From Cryomorphaceae bacterium (GTDB lineage Bacteria; Bacteroidota; Bacteroidia; Flavobacteriales_D; Crocinitomicaceae), in contig JAIXUE010000003.1 in NCBI GenBank assembly GCA_027483605.1, positions 31,566-95,565 of the forward strand: DNA of 64,000 nt. Direction: 5' to 3'. Every line of letters starts with the position of its first letter. Positions within the stretch are counted from its first letter, which is position 1. The notes under the pieces are model-generated. The model saw nothing but the letters and a program-made list of their open reading frames with translations. It made no database searches and was not told the origin of the DNA. Shown piece by piece: positions 1 to 9,247 of the stretch. The position numbers were made by a program, and so were the translations under genes.

Positions 1-318
1 GTCATTTTGTAGAAAAGTGGTAGCCAATAAAAACATCAAAAAGGGCCCCACAAGCCAAGTGATGAGCAGAGAAAGAAAGAGCAATTTCCTATTTTGAAAA
101 ACAATTGGGATTTTTTTGAAATCGACCTTCACCAACGGAGGGATCATCATGATGATCAACCCTATGGCCAATGGGATATTGGTCGTTCCAACGGCAAATT
201 GATTGAGCCATTGATCCATATTCGGAAAAATGTTTCCGAGTACAACTCCTATACCCATGGCTAAAAAAATCCAAAGGGTTAAAAAGCGATCGACGAAATT
301 GAGTCTGCGGTTTTTCAT
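1..318 (-). CDS. ACR3-family arsenite efflux transporter (partial; C-terminus beyond left edge)
   Basis: Reverse-strand translation from ATG at 318: MKNRRLNFVDRFLTLWIFLAMGIGVVLGNIFPNMDQWLN...TNIPLAIGLIIMMIPPLVKVDF, typical ACR3 N-terminus; open to the window edge; next to ArsR. Confidence 0.85.
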   Translation of the reverse strand, partial: MKNRRLNFVDRFLTLWIFLAMGIGVVLGNIFPNMDQWLNQFAVGTTNIPLAIGLIIMMIPPLVKVDFKKIPIVFQNRKLLFLSLLITWLVGPFLMFLLATTFLQND

Positions 319-330
319 ACTTGCGATTTT

Positions 331-798
331 TTAACAACAGCCTGAACCAGGTTGGCAGCTCGTTTGTTTTTGCATTTCTTTGGGCAATTGAGTTTCGGGA
401 ATTCCACAATGTCCGGGTGCGAGACATGTGGTTTGTTTTGCCACAAATTGAAAACCAAAATCTTGGACCGATAAACCATAGGATTCAATTGTTTGACCTT
501 GGTATTCAACTTCTATTTCTTCATCTTTTAACCCAAAAAGTTGTTCGGACTTTTCGATGATGTCAAGTAGTTTGTTTGTACTCATGCGGTGCTCGGTGTC
601 ATTGGCAAGCCAAACTTGCATCGTGGCCTTGCGTTCTTGGCGCACCACGCCACTACAATCTACATAACTTTTGAGCACGAGGCCAATTTCAGTTATGTGG
701 TAATGTGGTTCAACAGGAATTCCATTTAGGTTGATAAATGATGGGTTTGCTTCTGGCTTTGCCAAGCGCAAAGCACTTTTGAATTGAGAGATTTTCAT
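331..798 (-). CDS. DUF6428-like protein of arsenic operons, Cys-rich C-terminus
   Basis: Supplied ORF 331..885; MKISQFKSAL start at 798 overlaps the arsR stop; C-terminus ...TSCQPGSGCC; lies between arsR and ACR3. Confidence 0.65.
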   Translation of the reverse strand: MKISQFKSALRLAKPEANPSFINLNGIPVEPHYHITEIGLVLKSYVDCSGVVRQERKATMQVWLANDTEHRMSTNKLLDIIEKSEQLFGLKDEEIEVEYQGQTIESYGLSVQDFGFQFVAKQTTCLAPGHCGIPETQLPKEMQKQTSCQPGSGCC

Positions 799-1121
799 GG
801 GCAACAAGTTGTTGTGTTCGATACTTGAATTTGTTTGATAAACGCGTCTAAAAATGGGAATTGCGTGCCATTGATGCAATAGCAAACTGATGTTCCGGAG
901 ATTTCTCCTTTGATGAGGCCTGCAGTTTTGAGTTCTTGAAGGTGTCTTGAAATACTGGCTTGCGAAAGCGGTAGTTCAGCAACAATGTCTCCACAAATAC
1001 AAGCGGATTGAGCCGATATATATTGGAGAATGGCTATTCTTGCCGGATGCCCGAGAGCCTTGAAGATGCTTGCAAGCGCTAAAGTTTGATCCGTGTAGGT
1101 TTCGGTTTTGGTAATACCCAT
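795..1121 (-). CDS. ArsR/SmtB-family metalloregulator
   Basis: 108 aa wHTH: FKALGHPARIAILQYI...CICGDIVAELPLSQASISRHLQELKTAGLI. Confidence 0.88.
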   Translation of the reverse strand: MGITKTETYTDQTLALASIFKALGHPARIAILQYISAQSACICGDIVAELPLSQASISRHLQELKTAGLIKGEISGTSVCYCINGTQFPFLDAFIKQIQVSNTTTCCP

Positions 1122-1200
1122 TTGGTGAATTTAGTAGAATTAAATGTATCTGAATTGCAAAGTTCTATTATTGAATTACAAGATATTAAATTATATATTG

Positions 1201-1220
1201 CAATATTACGATTAATATTG
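1201..1220. promoter_or_regulatory. Inverted repeat CAATATTA-CGAT-TAATATTG upstream of arsR (possible operator)
   Basis: Perfect 8-bp arms in AT-rich intergenic DNA 80 bp upstream of the arsR start. Confidence 0.35.
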
Positions 1221-1266
1221 ATACAACTTAACTTTTCGATCCATTGTCCCTGTAAAAATCATGAAT

Positions 1267-1845
1267 TTACCTCAAGCTGCCTGCATCGCGCAAGCCTTTG
1301 TTCCAAATGTGCGCAACTCGGATTGCAGGAACAACCTCTTCAGGCCTGTCTACTATTGTGTATAAATGCTTCAATTCATCGGGCATAAAACGCTCTTCTA
1401 CTGCTTTTTGCATGAGTAAGTTGAACACATCGAAATAACCGCGTGTATTGAGCAATACGATGGGTTTGGTGAATTGCGCGAGCTTTTTGAGTGTAATGGC
1501 TTCAAAGAGCTCTTCAAAAGTACCGGGGCCACCGGGTAGCGCTATCAACGCATCGGTACCTTCTAAAAATTTAGCTTTGCGTTCATGCATCGTTTGCGTA
1601 TAAACAAAGTCCGACACACCCTTGTGCCCCCACTCTACTTCGTTCATAAACTGAGGCATGATGCCTTTGATTTGGCCGCCAGCCGCTAAAACGCTGTCGG
1701 CGAGTTGGCCCATGAGGCCTGAAGAACCACCGCCAAAAACTACTTTGATATCGTTGTCGACGAGCAAATGCGCCAAGCGCGACGTTGCTTCAAAGTAATC
1801 GGAATGAATATGCCCGCTAGAGGCACAGTAGACACATACTTGCAT
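1267..1845 (-). CDS. LOG family protein (TIGR00730, Rossmann fold nucleoside 5'-monophosphate phosphoribohydrolase-like)
   Basis: MQVCVYCASSG...FGGGSSGLMG...ALPGGPGTFEELFEAIT: PGGxGTxxE motif. Confidence 0.9.
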   Translation of the reverse strand: MQVCVYCASSGHIHSDYFEATSRLAHLLVDNDIKVVFGGGSSGLMGQLADSVLAAGGQIKGIMPQFMNEVEWGHKGVSDFVYTQTMHERKAKFLEGTDALIALPGGPGTFEELFEAITLKKLAQFTKPIVLLNTRGYFDVFNLLMQKAVEERFMPDELKHLYTIVDRPEEVVPAIRVAHIWNKGLRDAGSLR

Positions 1846-1889
1846 GGCCTAAAGATAAAAACAACTCTTATTTCCCATGCGAATAATGC

Positions 1890-2465
1890 TTAAAATGTGA
1901 TCTTTCCGATGTCCTCTAAGGCAATCCGATGGGCGCCAGCCATCTTTCGAAATTGCGAAGGGGAGAATCCTGTCGTTTTTTTGAATTGATTAGAGAGATG
2001 TGCAATACTACTGTAATGCATTTTGTAAGAGATTTCAGATAAATTCATCTCGCGTTCAAGCAGGAGTTCTTTGATGCGCTCAACTTTATGTAGTATGATG
2101 AATTGCTGAATGCTCATGTTGTTTTCGGCATGGAAAACATTGGACAAATAAGTATAGTTTAGGTTGGTTTGTTCACTCAGGTAACTAGAGAAATTAGTTT
2201 TGATCTGCTCATCTGAATGATGTACCATCTGAATGACAATTAGTTTAATCTTTTCAGAGAGCAACATTTTTTTTTCTTTGATCAAATCTAGCCCCACTTG
2301 CTTTAGCTTGAACTGAAAATCGAGCTCTTGAATTGTGCTCATTTTTTGTTCAAGGCTCACCTCACCGAGTTTGATTTGCTGAAAAGGAAGACCCATATCT
2401 AGGAGGATGCCAATGACTTGACTGATGCAACTATTACTCACCATGTTTTTGATCTGTTTTTTCAT
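1890..2465 (-). CDS. AraC-family transcriptional regulator
   Basis: C-terminal AraC HTH: QQFIILHKVERIKELLLEREMNLSEISYKMHYSSIAHLSNQFKKTTGFSPSQFRK. Confidence 0.85.
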   Translation of the reverse strand: MKKQIKNMVSNSCISQVIGILLDMGLPFQQIKLGEVSLEQKMSTIQELDFQFKLKQVGLDLIKEKKMLLSEKIKLIVIQMVHHSDEQIKTNFSSYLSEQTNLNYTYLSNVFHAENNMSIQQFIILHKVERIKELLLEREMNLSEISYKMHYSSIAHLSNQFKKTTGFSPSQFRKMAGAHRIALEDIGKITF

Positions 2466-2569
2466 AATTTGATAGCTAGAGATGAGAGTAAGGTCAGCAT
2501 TTATTTTGAATCTAGATGTAACTTATGTTGCAGAGCCTAGGCGAGCTGTTTTGTCTTGTGCTTTCTGCT

Positions 2570-2577
2570 TATCTTTG
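2570..2577 (+). promoter_or_regulatory. Candidate Bacteroidota -7 element TATCTTTG upstream of galM operon
   Basis: TATCTTTG (TAnnTTTG) 20 nt before ATG 2597; TTTTG at 2549-2553 upstream but with short spacing. Confidence 0.4.
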
Positions 2578-2596
2578 AGTATGAAACAAAAACAAG

Positions 2597-3613
2597 ATGG
2601 CATCAGGTGTTCACATCATTGATTTAAAGGCATGTGCTGATGAGCGCCCCGTTTACCAGGTCCTCCTTGCCCATGCCCACGCAACGGTTTCCTTGTTTTC
2701 TTTCGGGGCAACACTTCAAAGTTTGACATTAGACCTGCCCGGATTTGCCAGGCGGGATGTTGTGTTGGGTTATCCGGATTGGAGAACCTATCAGAAAACG
2801 TTTGATTTTTCTGGTAACGCCTACATGGGCAGTATCATTGGGCCAATTGCCGGTCGCTTGGGTCGGGCAAGCATCCCGTGGAAAGATGGCAGTTGGTCTT
2901 TTGAACCCAATGAAGGTGTCAATTTACTTCATGGGGGTCGCAATTGTTTTTCAAATCACAATTGGAAAATCAAAAGTATAGCGCAAGCACCTTATCCAAG
3001 TGTTACTTTTGAACTCGAAGAAAAAGAGAAATTTAATTTACCCGGGCGCTTGAATTGTCAGGTTACGTATACCCTGATGGAAATGGAAATTCAAATTCAA
3101 ATTGAAACCATGGCATTGGAGGATACGATTGCCAATCCAACACAGCACGGTTATTTCAATCCGAATGGACATCAAGGCAGTGTGTTAGCTGCACAAACTT
3201 TTGTCTTTACTGAAAAATACTTAGAACTCAATCGGGAAAAACTACCTTCTGGTGTGCTTTTAAAAATCTCGGAAAATAGTGACCCGAATGAACCCCTACT
3301 TCTATCTGAGTTTGTTCAATATCCTCATGTAGACACTGCTTTTCTTTTGAATAAAAAACAGCGTCAGGCTCGATTAATAGCCGCAGATGGCTTTCAGTTG
3401 CAGTTTTCAACGAATCAACCCATTTTTCAGGTTTATATTGGTGGCGAGGTTGCTTTTCAAGGAAAAGAAGGCCAGGTATATCACCGGCACTCCGGCATTT
3501 GTTTGGAGCAACAAGCAGAGCCCGATGCGCCCAATCACGAGCATTTTAGCGATATTTACCTAAATAAAGGCCAAGCAAAAATCAATTCACTCACCATTCA
3601 ATTTGAACAATGA
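2597..3613 (+). CDS. galM: Aldose 1-epimerase (galactose mutarotase)
   Basis: GSIIGPIAGRLGRASIPW...LLHGGRNCFSNHNW, NPTQHGYFN, GICLEQQAEPDAPNH. Confidence 0.88.
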   Translation: MASGVHIIDLKACADERPVYQVLLAHAHATVSLFSFGATLQSLTLDLPGFARRDVVLGYPDWRTYQKTFDFSGNAYMGSIIGPIAGRLGRASIPWKDGSWSFEPNEGVNLLHGGRNCFSNHNWKIKSIAQAPYPSVTFELEEKEKFNLPGRLNCQVTYTLMEMEIQIQIETMALEDTIANPTQHGYFNPNGHQGSVLAAQTFVFTEKYLELNREKLPSGVLLKISENSDPNEPLLLSEFVQYPHVDTAFLLNKKQRQARLIAADGFQLQFSTNQPIFQVYIGGEVAFQGKEGQVYHRHSGICLEQQAEPDAPNHEHFSDIYLNKGQAKINSLTIQFEQ

Positions 3614-4656
3614 ACAAGTATTTTCACTTCCTGTTTTTACTTTCTTTTTCCTTGTCTTTATTGGCTTGTAAAGATAAACCCAAGCCCAAACCACCTACTC
3701 CGCCGGCGCCAACCACCTTCTTCAAAGGAGCAGACGTCAGTTGGTTGCCTCAAATGGAAGCCACAGGTTACGTATTTTACGATGAAAATGGCAACCCCTC
3801 GGATTGCCTAGACCTGCTCATGGCCAGAGGAATCAATGCGGTGCGCTTGCGGGTATTTGTTCATCCCAGTAGTGACAAGATAAGCGGGCATTGCAGCCCC
3901 GAAGAAACCGCACAAATGGCGCTGCGTGCCAAAGAAAAAGGCCTAGACGTCATGATCAACTTCCATTACTCCGATACCTGGGCCGACCCTGCGCATCAAA
4001 CCAAACCCGCCACTTGGGCCAATGTGTCATTTACTGCGCTTCAAGATTCTGTTTACGCGCATACACAATACACCCTCAACTTGCTCAAGCAAGTGGGCGT
4101 AACACCAAAGTGGGTGCAAATTGGCAACGAGATTCCGAGTGGTATGCTTTGGCCGCAAGGTCATATAGACAATCCGCAGCAACTCGCGCAGCTGATCAAT
4201 AAAGGGCATCAGGCCGTCAAAGACATTGATACGAGCATCCAAACAATTGTACATATTGATCAGGGCAACGACAACGCGCGTTTCCGTTGGTTTTTCGATC
4301 TGCTGACACAAAACGGAGCGCAGTTTGACATCATTGGCGCCTCTTATTATCCGCATTGGTTGGGTACCGACTACACCGTTACCATTGCAGATCTTGGCAA
4401 CAACCTACAAGATATGGTCACGCGCTACAACAAACCAGTAATGGTAGTGGAAGTCGGTGGCGACTACTGGCAGGTTCAAAATTCCAAAGACCTACTTGTT
4501 GCAACAATTGGCGCAGCCCAAGACGTTCCCAACAACGGTTGTTTAGGCGTTTTTTACTGGGAACCACAAGGTGCCAAGCCTTGGAGTGGTTATCAGCTCA
4601 ATTGCTGGCAAGACAACGGCCGCCCCTCACCTGCCCTCGACGCATTTTTATACTAA
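3610..4656 (+). CDS. GH53 arabinogalactan endo-beta-1,4-galactanase, lipoprotein
   Basis: Lipobox LLAC; GADVSWLPQMEATGYVFYDENG...RVFVHP...INFHYSDTWADPAHQ...VQIGNEIPSGMLWP; ATGA overlap with galM. Confidence 0.9.
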   Translation: MNKYFHFLFLLSFSLSLLACKDKPKPKPPTPPAPTTFFKGADVSWLPQMEATGYVFYDENGNPSDCLDLLMARGINAVRLRVFVHPSSDKISGHCSPEETAQMALRAKEKGLDVMINFHYSDTWADPAHQTKPATWANVSFTALQDSVYAHTQYTLNLLKQVGVTPKWVQIGNEIPSGMLWPQGHIDNPQQLAQLINKGHQAVKDIDTSIQTIVHIDQGNDNARFRWFFDLLTQNGAQFDIIGASYYPHWLGTDYTVTIADLGNNLQDMVTRYNKPVMVVEVGGDYWQVQNSKDLLVATIGAAQDVPNNGCLGVFYWEPQGAKPWSGYQLNCWQDNGRPSPALDAFLY

Positions 4657-4674
4657 GCTCATTTCTTTGTGCTC

Positions 4675-6933
4675 ATGAAAAACCTCCTTTTTTCCTTCAT
4701 TTTCATATTGTTTTGTTCCTATTCCTTTGGGCAACTTCAGCGAACTCTTTTCAACGATAATTGGGAATTTCAAGCAAAACCTTCGGACCCTGTTTCCATT
4801 GTCTCGTTGCCACACACGCCTCAATTAGAACCTCTAGTGATGAACGGTCAGTTTATTGGAGAGGTCGTTTACCGCAAAAGATTCGATTATCAGTTGCAAA
4901 AAGGCCGACGGCTTTTGCTGCATTTTGAAGGTGCCATGCATACGGCAAGTGTCGCGTTGAATGGCAAAATCATCGGTAACCATGTGGGTGGTTACTTGCC
5001 TTTTGAGGTGGACTTAACTGAAGCGCTTCTAGATTCTGCAAATGTTCTCGAAGTTTATTTAGACAACCGAGAAGATCCCACTATTCCACCAGGCAAGGCC
5101 ATCAAAGAACTCGATTTCTATTACCATGCCGGCATTTACCGCAATGTATGGTTAGAAGAAGTGGGTGGCATTCAAATACAAGATCCTTATTTTCAAACCA
5201 TAGATGCCAATACATCAGCGGCTATACTTCAACTTGATTTCGAATTAGCATATCAATCCGATTGGATCAACTTACCGCTGCAAGTTGTGGCAAGATTGGG
5301 AGAGCTTACATTCGCACTGACCAATGAATCATTTATAGATTCTACAAATGTCATTTCCTACACCGGTAAACTCAACCTGAAAACTCCTCAATTGTGGTCG
5401 CCTTCCGATCCGAATCTCTATGATTTAAAGATTGCTGTTATTTATGCACAAGACACCATTGCAAGGCAAGTTTTAAAAGTGGGCATTCGCAAGCCTGAAT
5501 TGAAGGCTGACGGTTTTTACCTGAATGGCACCAAACTCTTTTTGAATGGCACCAACAGACATCAGGAGTATCCGTACGTGGGTAATGCAGTTCCCGACAA
5601 CGCACAAAAACGAGATGCGCAATTGATCAAAGATGCAGGTTTTAATTTTGTCCGGCTTTCGCATTATCCGCAAGCACCCGCTTTTTACGAGGCCTGCGAC
5701 GAACTTGGCCTCATTGTCATGGACGCCATTCCTGGTTGGCAATATTTGAATACTTCATCGATTTTTACGCAAAGATGTAAAAATGACCTACATGCTTTGA
5801 CTTATAGAGACCGCAACCACCCTAGTGTCATTTTCTGGGAAAACTCACTCAATGAAACCGCCATGCCAGAGGAATTCATGCTGGATATGAACCGCATTTT
5901 AAAAGCGCAAATCGGCGCCAATGGTTTTTCTGCGGGTTGGCTTGATCACCCGAGTTACGATGTATTTATCCCTGCTCGCCAGCACGCCAAGGCCCCCGAC
6001 TACTGGGCGAACTACAAGCCCAAAGCGAAGGCGCTGCTCATTGCCGAATACGGAGACTGGGAATATTATGCGCAAAATGCAGGTTTCAATCAAACGCAAT
6101 TTGCCGATTTAGCACCTACGGAAAGAAATTCAAGGCATTTGCGTGGCGCTTCAGAAAAAGCATTGTTACAACAAGCTTACAATTTTCAAGAAGCCTCAAA
6201 TTCCAATCGCAAGGGTGCAAATATCATTGGTGAAGCCAATTGGGTTTGTTTTGATTACAACCGCGGATACAGTCCTGATTTAGAGGCATCTGGAATTTAC
6301 GACATCACGCGTTTGCCCAAATATGCGGTAGATTTTTATAAGAGTCAGTTGCTTGACGCTACTAAAAAACCTTATGTCAAAATTGCGACGAATTGGACTG
6401 CGTTGTCGCCAACAAGCGTAACGGTCTATTCAAATTGCGAACAAGTAGAGTTGTTTTTAAACGACAAAACCATTCTTAAAAAAACAGCGGCCCCAGGTAA
6501 GGCATCGGATTATTTACCGCACCCACCTTTTCAATTTGAAATCCCTGCTTTTGAATCCGGAAAGCTTGTTGCTAGAGGCTTCAGGCGTCAAGTCAGAGTA
6601 GCCTCAGACCAGGTTCAAACACCAGGAAAACCAGTTCGAATCATCCTAGAATTGGATACACTTCAACATGGAATTGATACTGCAAAAGCCGATCTTATTT
6701 TTGTGCGTGCCAAACTCCTCGATGCAAATGGAACAATTGTACCAACTCATAACTATAAAGTAACTTTCAGCGTCCAGGCGCAAGATGCAGGTCTTGTTTG
6801 TCCTGCAATTCAGCCTATTGAGGCTGGTATTGCCTCCGCTTTACTGAGAACTGAGGCGCCCAAAAATCCCATTACAATTAAGGTGTCACTTCCTGCCTTA
6901 GGTTTGAATGACCAACTCATTTGGCTACCATGA
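4675..6933 (+). CDS. GH2 family beta-galactosidase-like protein (secreted)
   Basis: Signal peptide; GH2 N-terminal sandwich; FNFVRLSHYPQAPAFYEACDELGLIVMDAIPGW; RDRNHPSVIFWENSLNE; ORF track opens at 4669. Confidence 0.88.
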   Translation: MKNLLFSFIFILFCSYSFGQLQRTLFNDNWEFQAKPSDPVSIVSLPHTPQLEPLVMNGQFIGEVVYRKRFDYQLQKGRRLLLHFEGAMHTASVALNGKIIGNHVGGYLPFEVDLTEALLDSANVLEVYLDNREDPTIPPGKAIKELDFYYHAGIYRNVWLEEVGGIQIQDPYFQTIDANTSAAILQLDFELAYQSDWINLPLQVVARLGELTFALTNESFIDSTNVISYTGKLNLKTPQLWSPSDPNLYDLKIAVIYAQDTIARQVLKVGIRKPELKADGFYLNGTKLFLNGTNRHQEYPYVGNAVPDNAQKRDAQLIKDAGFNFVRLSHYPQAPAFYEACDELGLIVMDAIPGWQYLNTSSIFTQRCKNDLHALTYRDRNHPSVIFWENSLNETAMPEEFMLDMNRILKAQIGANGFSAGWLDHPSYDVFIPARQHAKAPDYWANYKPKAKALLIAEYGDWEYYAQNAGFNQTQFADLAPTERNSRHLRGASEKALLQQAYNFQEASNSNRKGANIIGEANWVCFDYNRGYSPDLEASGIYDITRLPKYAVDFYKSQLLDATKKPYVKIATNWTALSPTSVTVYSNCEQVELFLNDKTILKKTAAPGKASDYLPHPPFQFEIPAFESGKLVARGFRRQVRVASDQVQTPGKPVRIILELDTLQHGIDTAKADLIFVRAKLLDANGTIVPTHNYKVTFSVQAQDAGLVCPAIQPIEAGIASALLRTEAPKNPITIKVSLPALGLNDQLIWLP

Positions 6934-8069
6934 AACAACTCCGCGTTTTAGCACCTGGCCGTATCAATCTATTGGGCGAGCACCTCGACTACAATCAGGG
7001 TATAGTATTGCCAGCCGCTATTGATCGTTATATTGAATTTGATTTCAAAGAAATAGAAGGTTCAAGGGTTTTGATTGAGGCGCTTGATTTAAAGGAACAG
7101 TGGGCGTTTTCTTGGGATGAATTAAATACTTCACTGCCAGCAGGTTGGAAGATTTATGTTAAGGGAGTTTTCCTTTTAATGGGTTTTGACTCCCACTCCA
7201 CGTTGGGCCTTCATATCCGTTTCAAAAGTACTATTCCAATTGGCGCTGGCCTTTCTTCCTCAGCTGCGCTCTGCTGTGGCTTGGCTTTTGGCCTCAATGA
7301 ATTTTACGCACTCGGTAAAACGCGCATGGAACTTGCTTTGCTTTCACAGCAAACAGAGCATGAGTTTGCCGGGGTCAAATGCGGCCTAATGGACCAAGTA
7401 GCATCGTTGTTTGGTCAAGCAAACCACTTACTTGCTTTTGATTGCATTTCAAACGAAATCACACCCTTTGAACTTCCATTGAATGGCGCCCAACTTTTTT
7501 TAATTGATTCTAAGGTCAAGCACAATCTAGCTTCCTCCGCCTACAATGAAAGAAGAGCCAGTATGGAGCATGCTTGGGCGTTGGCACAGGTTTTATTCCC
7601 CAACCTAAAGAACTGGCGCGATTTAAAACCAACTGAGTTAGCCCGATTGAACGCGAATTTAGACGCTACAACTCAAAAACGCTTGAGCTACGTAATCGTT
7701 GAAATGGCACGTGTGCAGGCAGTGCAAAAATTAGCCAACGAATTGGCTTTACTTGCTCCCAATCAAAATCCAGAAGCACTTCTTGCACAATTAGGCACTT
7801 GCCTCAATCAGACGCATGCAGGTCTTCGCAATTTATACGAAGTGAGTTGCCCGGAACTCGATTTTTTACATGAAGCAATTTGTGCCCAAAAAGGTGTCTG
7901 GGGTGCCCGAATGATGGGTGGTGGTTTTGGGGGTTGCTTGTTGGTTTTGGTTTCTCGAGAATTTGTATGCGATAACTTGCAAGCACTTGTTTCGAGTTAT
8001 AATTCGAATTACGGACTCCATTTAGAATGGATTGACATCCATTTAAGTGATGGTGTATACGTAGTTTGA
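6930..8069 (+). CDS. galK: Galactokinase
   Basis: APGRINLLGEHLDYNQG; IPIGAGLSSSAALCCGLAFG; GARMMGGGFGGCLLVLV (GHMP); ATGA overlap with GH2 stop. Confidence 0.93.
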   Translation: MKQLRVLAPGRINLLGEHLDYNQGIVLPAAIDRYIEFDFKEIEGSRVLIEALDLKEQWAFSWDELNTSLPAGWKIYVKGVFLLMGFDSHSTLGLHIRFKSTIPIGAGLSSSAALCCGLAFGLNEFYALGKTRMELALLSQQTEHEFAGVKCGLMDQVASLFGQANHLLAFDCISNEITPFELPLNGAQLFLIDSKVKHNLASSAYNERRASMEHAWALAQVLFPNLKNWRDLKPTELARLNANLDATTQKRLSYVIVEMARVQAVQKLANELALLAPNQNPEALLAQLGTCLNQTHAGLRNLYEVSCPELDFLHEAICAQKGVWGARMMGGGFGGCLLVLVSREFVCDNLQALVSSYNSNYGLHLEWIDIHLSDGVYVV

Positions 8070-8090
8070 TTAGGCTAAACCAGAAATATC

Positions 8091-8363
8091 CTATTTAGAA
8101 TTTAGTTGGTCATCACCAAAAAGGGATGTGTCAACCCCCTCAAAAAGTGTATTGATATCAATACCCAAGCCAGCAGCAATTTCTGCGAGATAATAGATGG
8201 TAGGATTGACCTTTCCTCTTTCTAGCCTATTGATGGATGGCTGATCTTTGCCGCAACGGTACGCTAGTTCCATTTGAGAGAAACCTTTCTTTACCCTTTC
8301 TTTTCGAACATTAAGTCCAATTGTTTTCAAATAAGCTTCACGTTCCACACCATGAAGTTCCAC
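8091..8363 (-). CDS. XRE-family HTH transcriptional regulator (GTG start)
   Basis: GLNVRKERVKKGFSQMELAYRCGKDQPSINRLERGKVNPTIYYLAEIAAGLGIDINTLF. Confidence 0.85.
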   Translation of the reverse strand: MELHGVEREAYLKTIGLNVRKERVKKGFSQMELAYRCGKDQPSINRLERGKVNPTIYYLAEIAAGLGIDINTLFEGVDTSLFGDDQLNSK

Positions 8364-8381
8364 ATTGTTGATCGCTTCAAT

Positions 8382-8399
8382 TATAACATATATGTTATA
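8382..8399. promoter_or_regulatory. Perfect 18-bp palindrome TATAACATATATGTTATA, candidate XRE operator
   Basis: Read directly; 18 bp upstream of the XRE start, within the divergent intergenic region. Confidence 0.55.
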
Positions 8400-8462
8400 T
8401 ATTTACATTTAATTATGAGTTAGCTCCTTTTCTCTTTTTTATTTCCATTTCTCCTATAAAAA

Positions 8463-8852
8463 ATGTCAAAAGTTTCCGCCTTTCTTTTTTTAATGACGAT
8501 TGTTCTAGTGCTGCTATTGGACCTGCTGCTGTATGTCAAAGGTAGAGCTGGTGTTTTTGGATTTTTTCATTTTTGGCCGAGTTGCGCTTGTGTGCTCTTA
8601 CTGCTGCTGAGTAAACAATGGTCTGTTGATTTTCTTTTGGAGAGAGTAGACCTTATCATTTACAGCTTCCCTAGGATTGTACTTCTTTTCTTCTTTCAAT
8701 TCTTTTTTATCTTCTTACTGCATGTGCTGCGCATCTTGCTGCCTAACTTCTTGTCTACTGATAGCACCATTTTGCTTTTTGGGCTTTATAGTTCTCCTGT
8801 CCTTCTGTTTTCTTTTTGGTATTCATACAGTAAAAACAAGCTAAACTCATGA
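8463..8852 (+). CDS. Small polytopic membrane protein of unknown function
   Basis: 129 aa, about 4 hydrophobic segments; stop overlaps the next start by ATGA. Confidence 0.55.
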   Translation: MSKVSAFLFLMTIVLVLLLDLLLYVKGRAGVFGFFHFWPSCACVLLLLLSKQWSVDFLLERVDLIIYSFPRIVLLFFFQFFFIFLLHVLRILLPNFLSTDSTILLFGLYSSPVLLFSFWYSYSKNKLNS

Positions 8853-9247
8853 GATTCATTGGCAAAAAACCGCTTGCATTGGAATTGATTTTTGGTCCGG
8901 TTAAAAATTGGGATAGTCGCGGTATTTCCAAGCAGTTCAATTTATGCCACCTAGCTGACACTGTTTTTGTCTTTAAAGATTTATCAAGTTATCGCAACAG
9001 GGATGTCGAACTTCAATTAGAGCCCATTAATGTGAAGCACATCATTTTAGCTAAACGATTTTTTAAATTAGAACTTGTTGCGAGAGACAAATGGACGGGT
9101 GCTTACCCTGAATTCATGGTGCCTTTTGGGCCTTGCCCCAAGAAAATGATTTTTCGTTATAGCAATACCAAAGCCACAGTGCAGCTTTTGCGAATGTACG
9201 CTGAAGAACAGCAAATTACGCTAAAGGAGTTGGGTGAGCTAGCGTAG
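8849..9247 (+). CDS. Hypothetical cytoplasmic protein
   Basis: 132 aa, normal soluble composition, translationally coupled to upstream ORF. Confidence 0.55.
   Translation: MRFIGKKPLALELIFGPVKNWDSRGISKQFNLCHLADTVFVFKDLSSYRNRDVELQLEPINVKHIILAKRFFKLELVARDKWTGAYPEFMVPFGPCPKKMIFRYSNTKATVQLLRMYAEEQQITLKELGELA

Noticed and set aside
89-427. 112-aa minus-strand ORF in supplied track
   Set aside because: Overlaps the ACR3 and DUF6428 frames; its translation has no family similarity while the adjacent frame reads as ACR3
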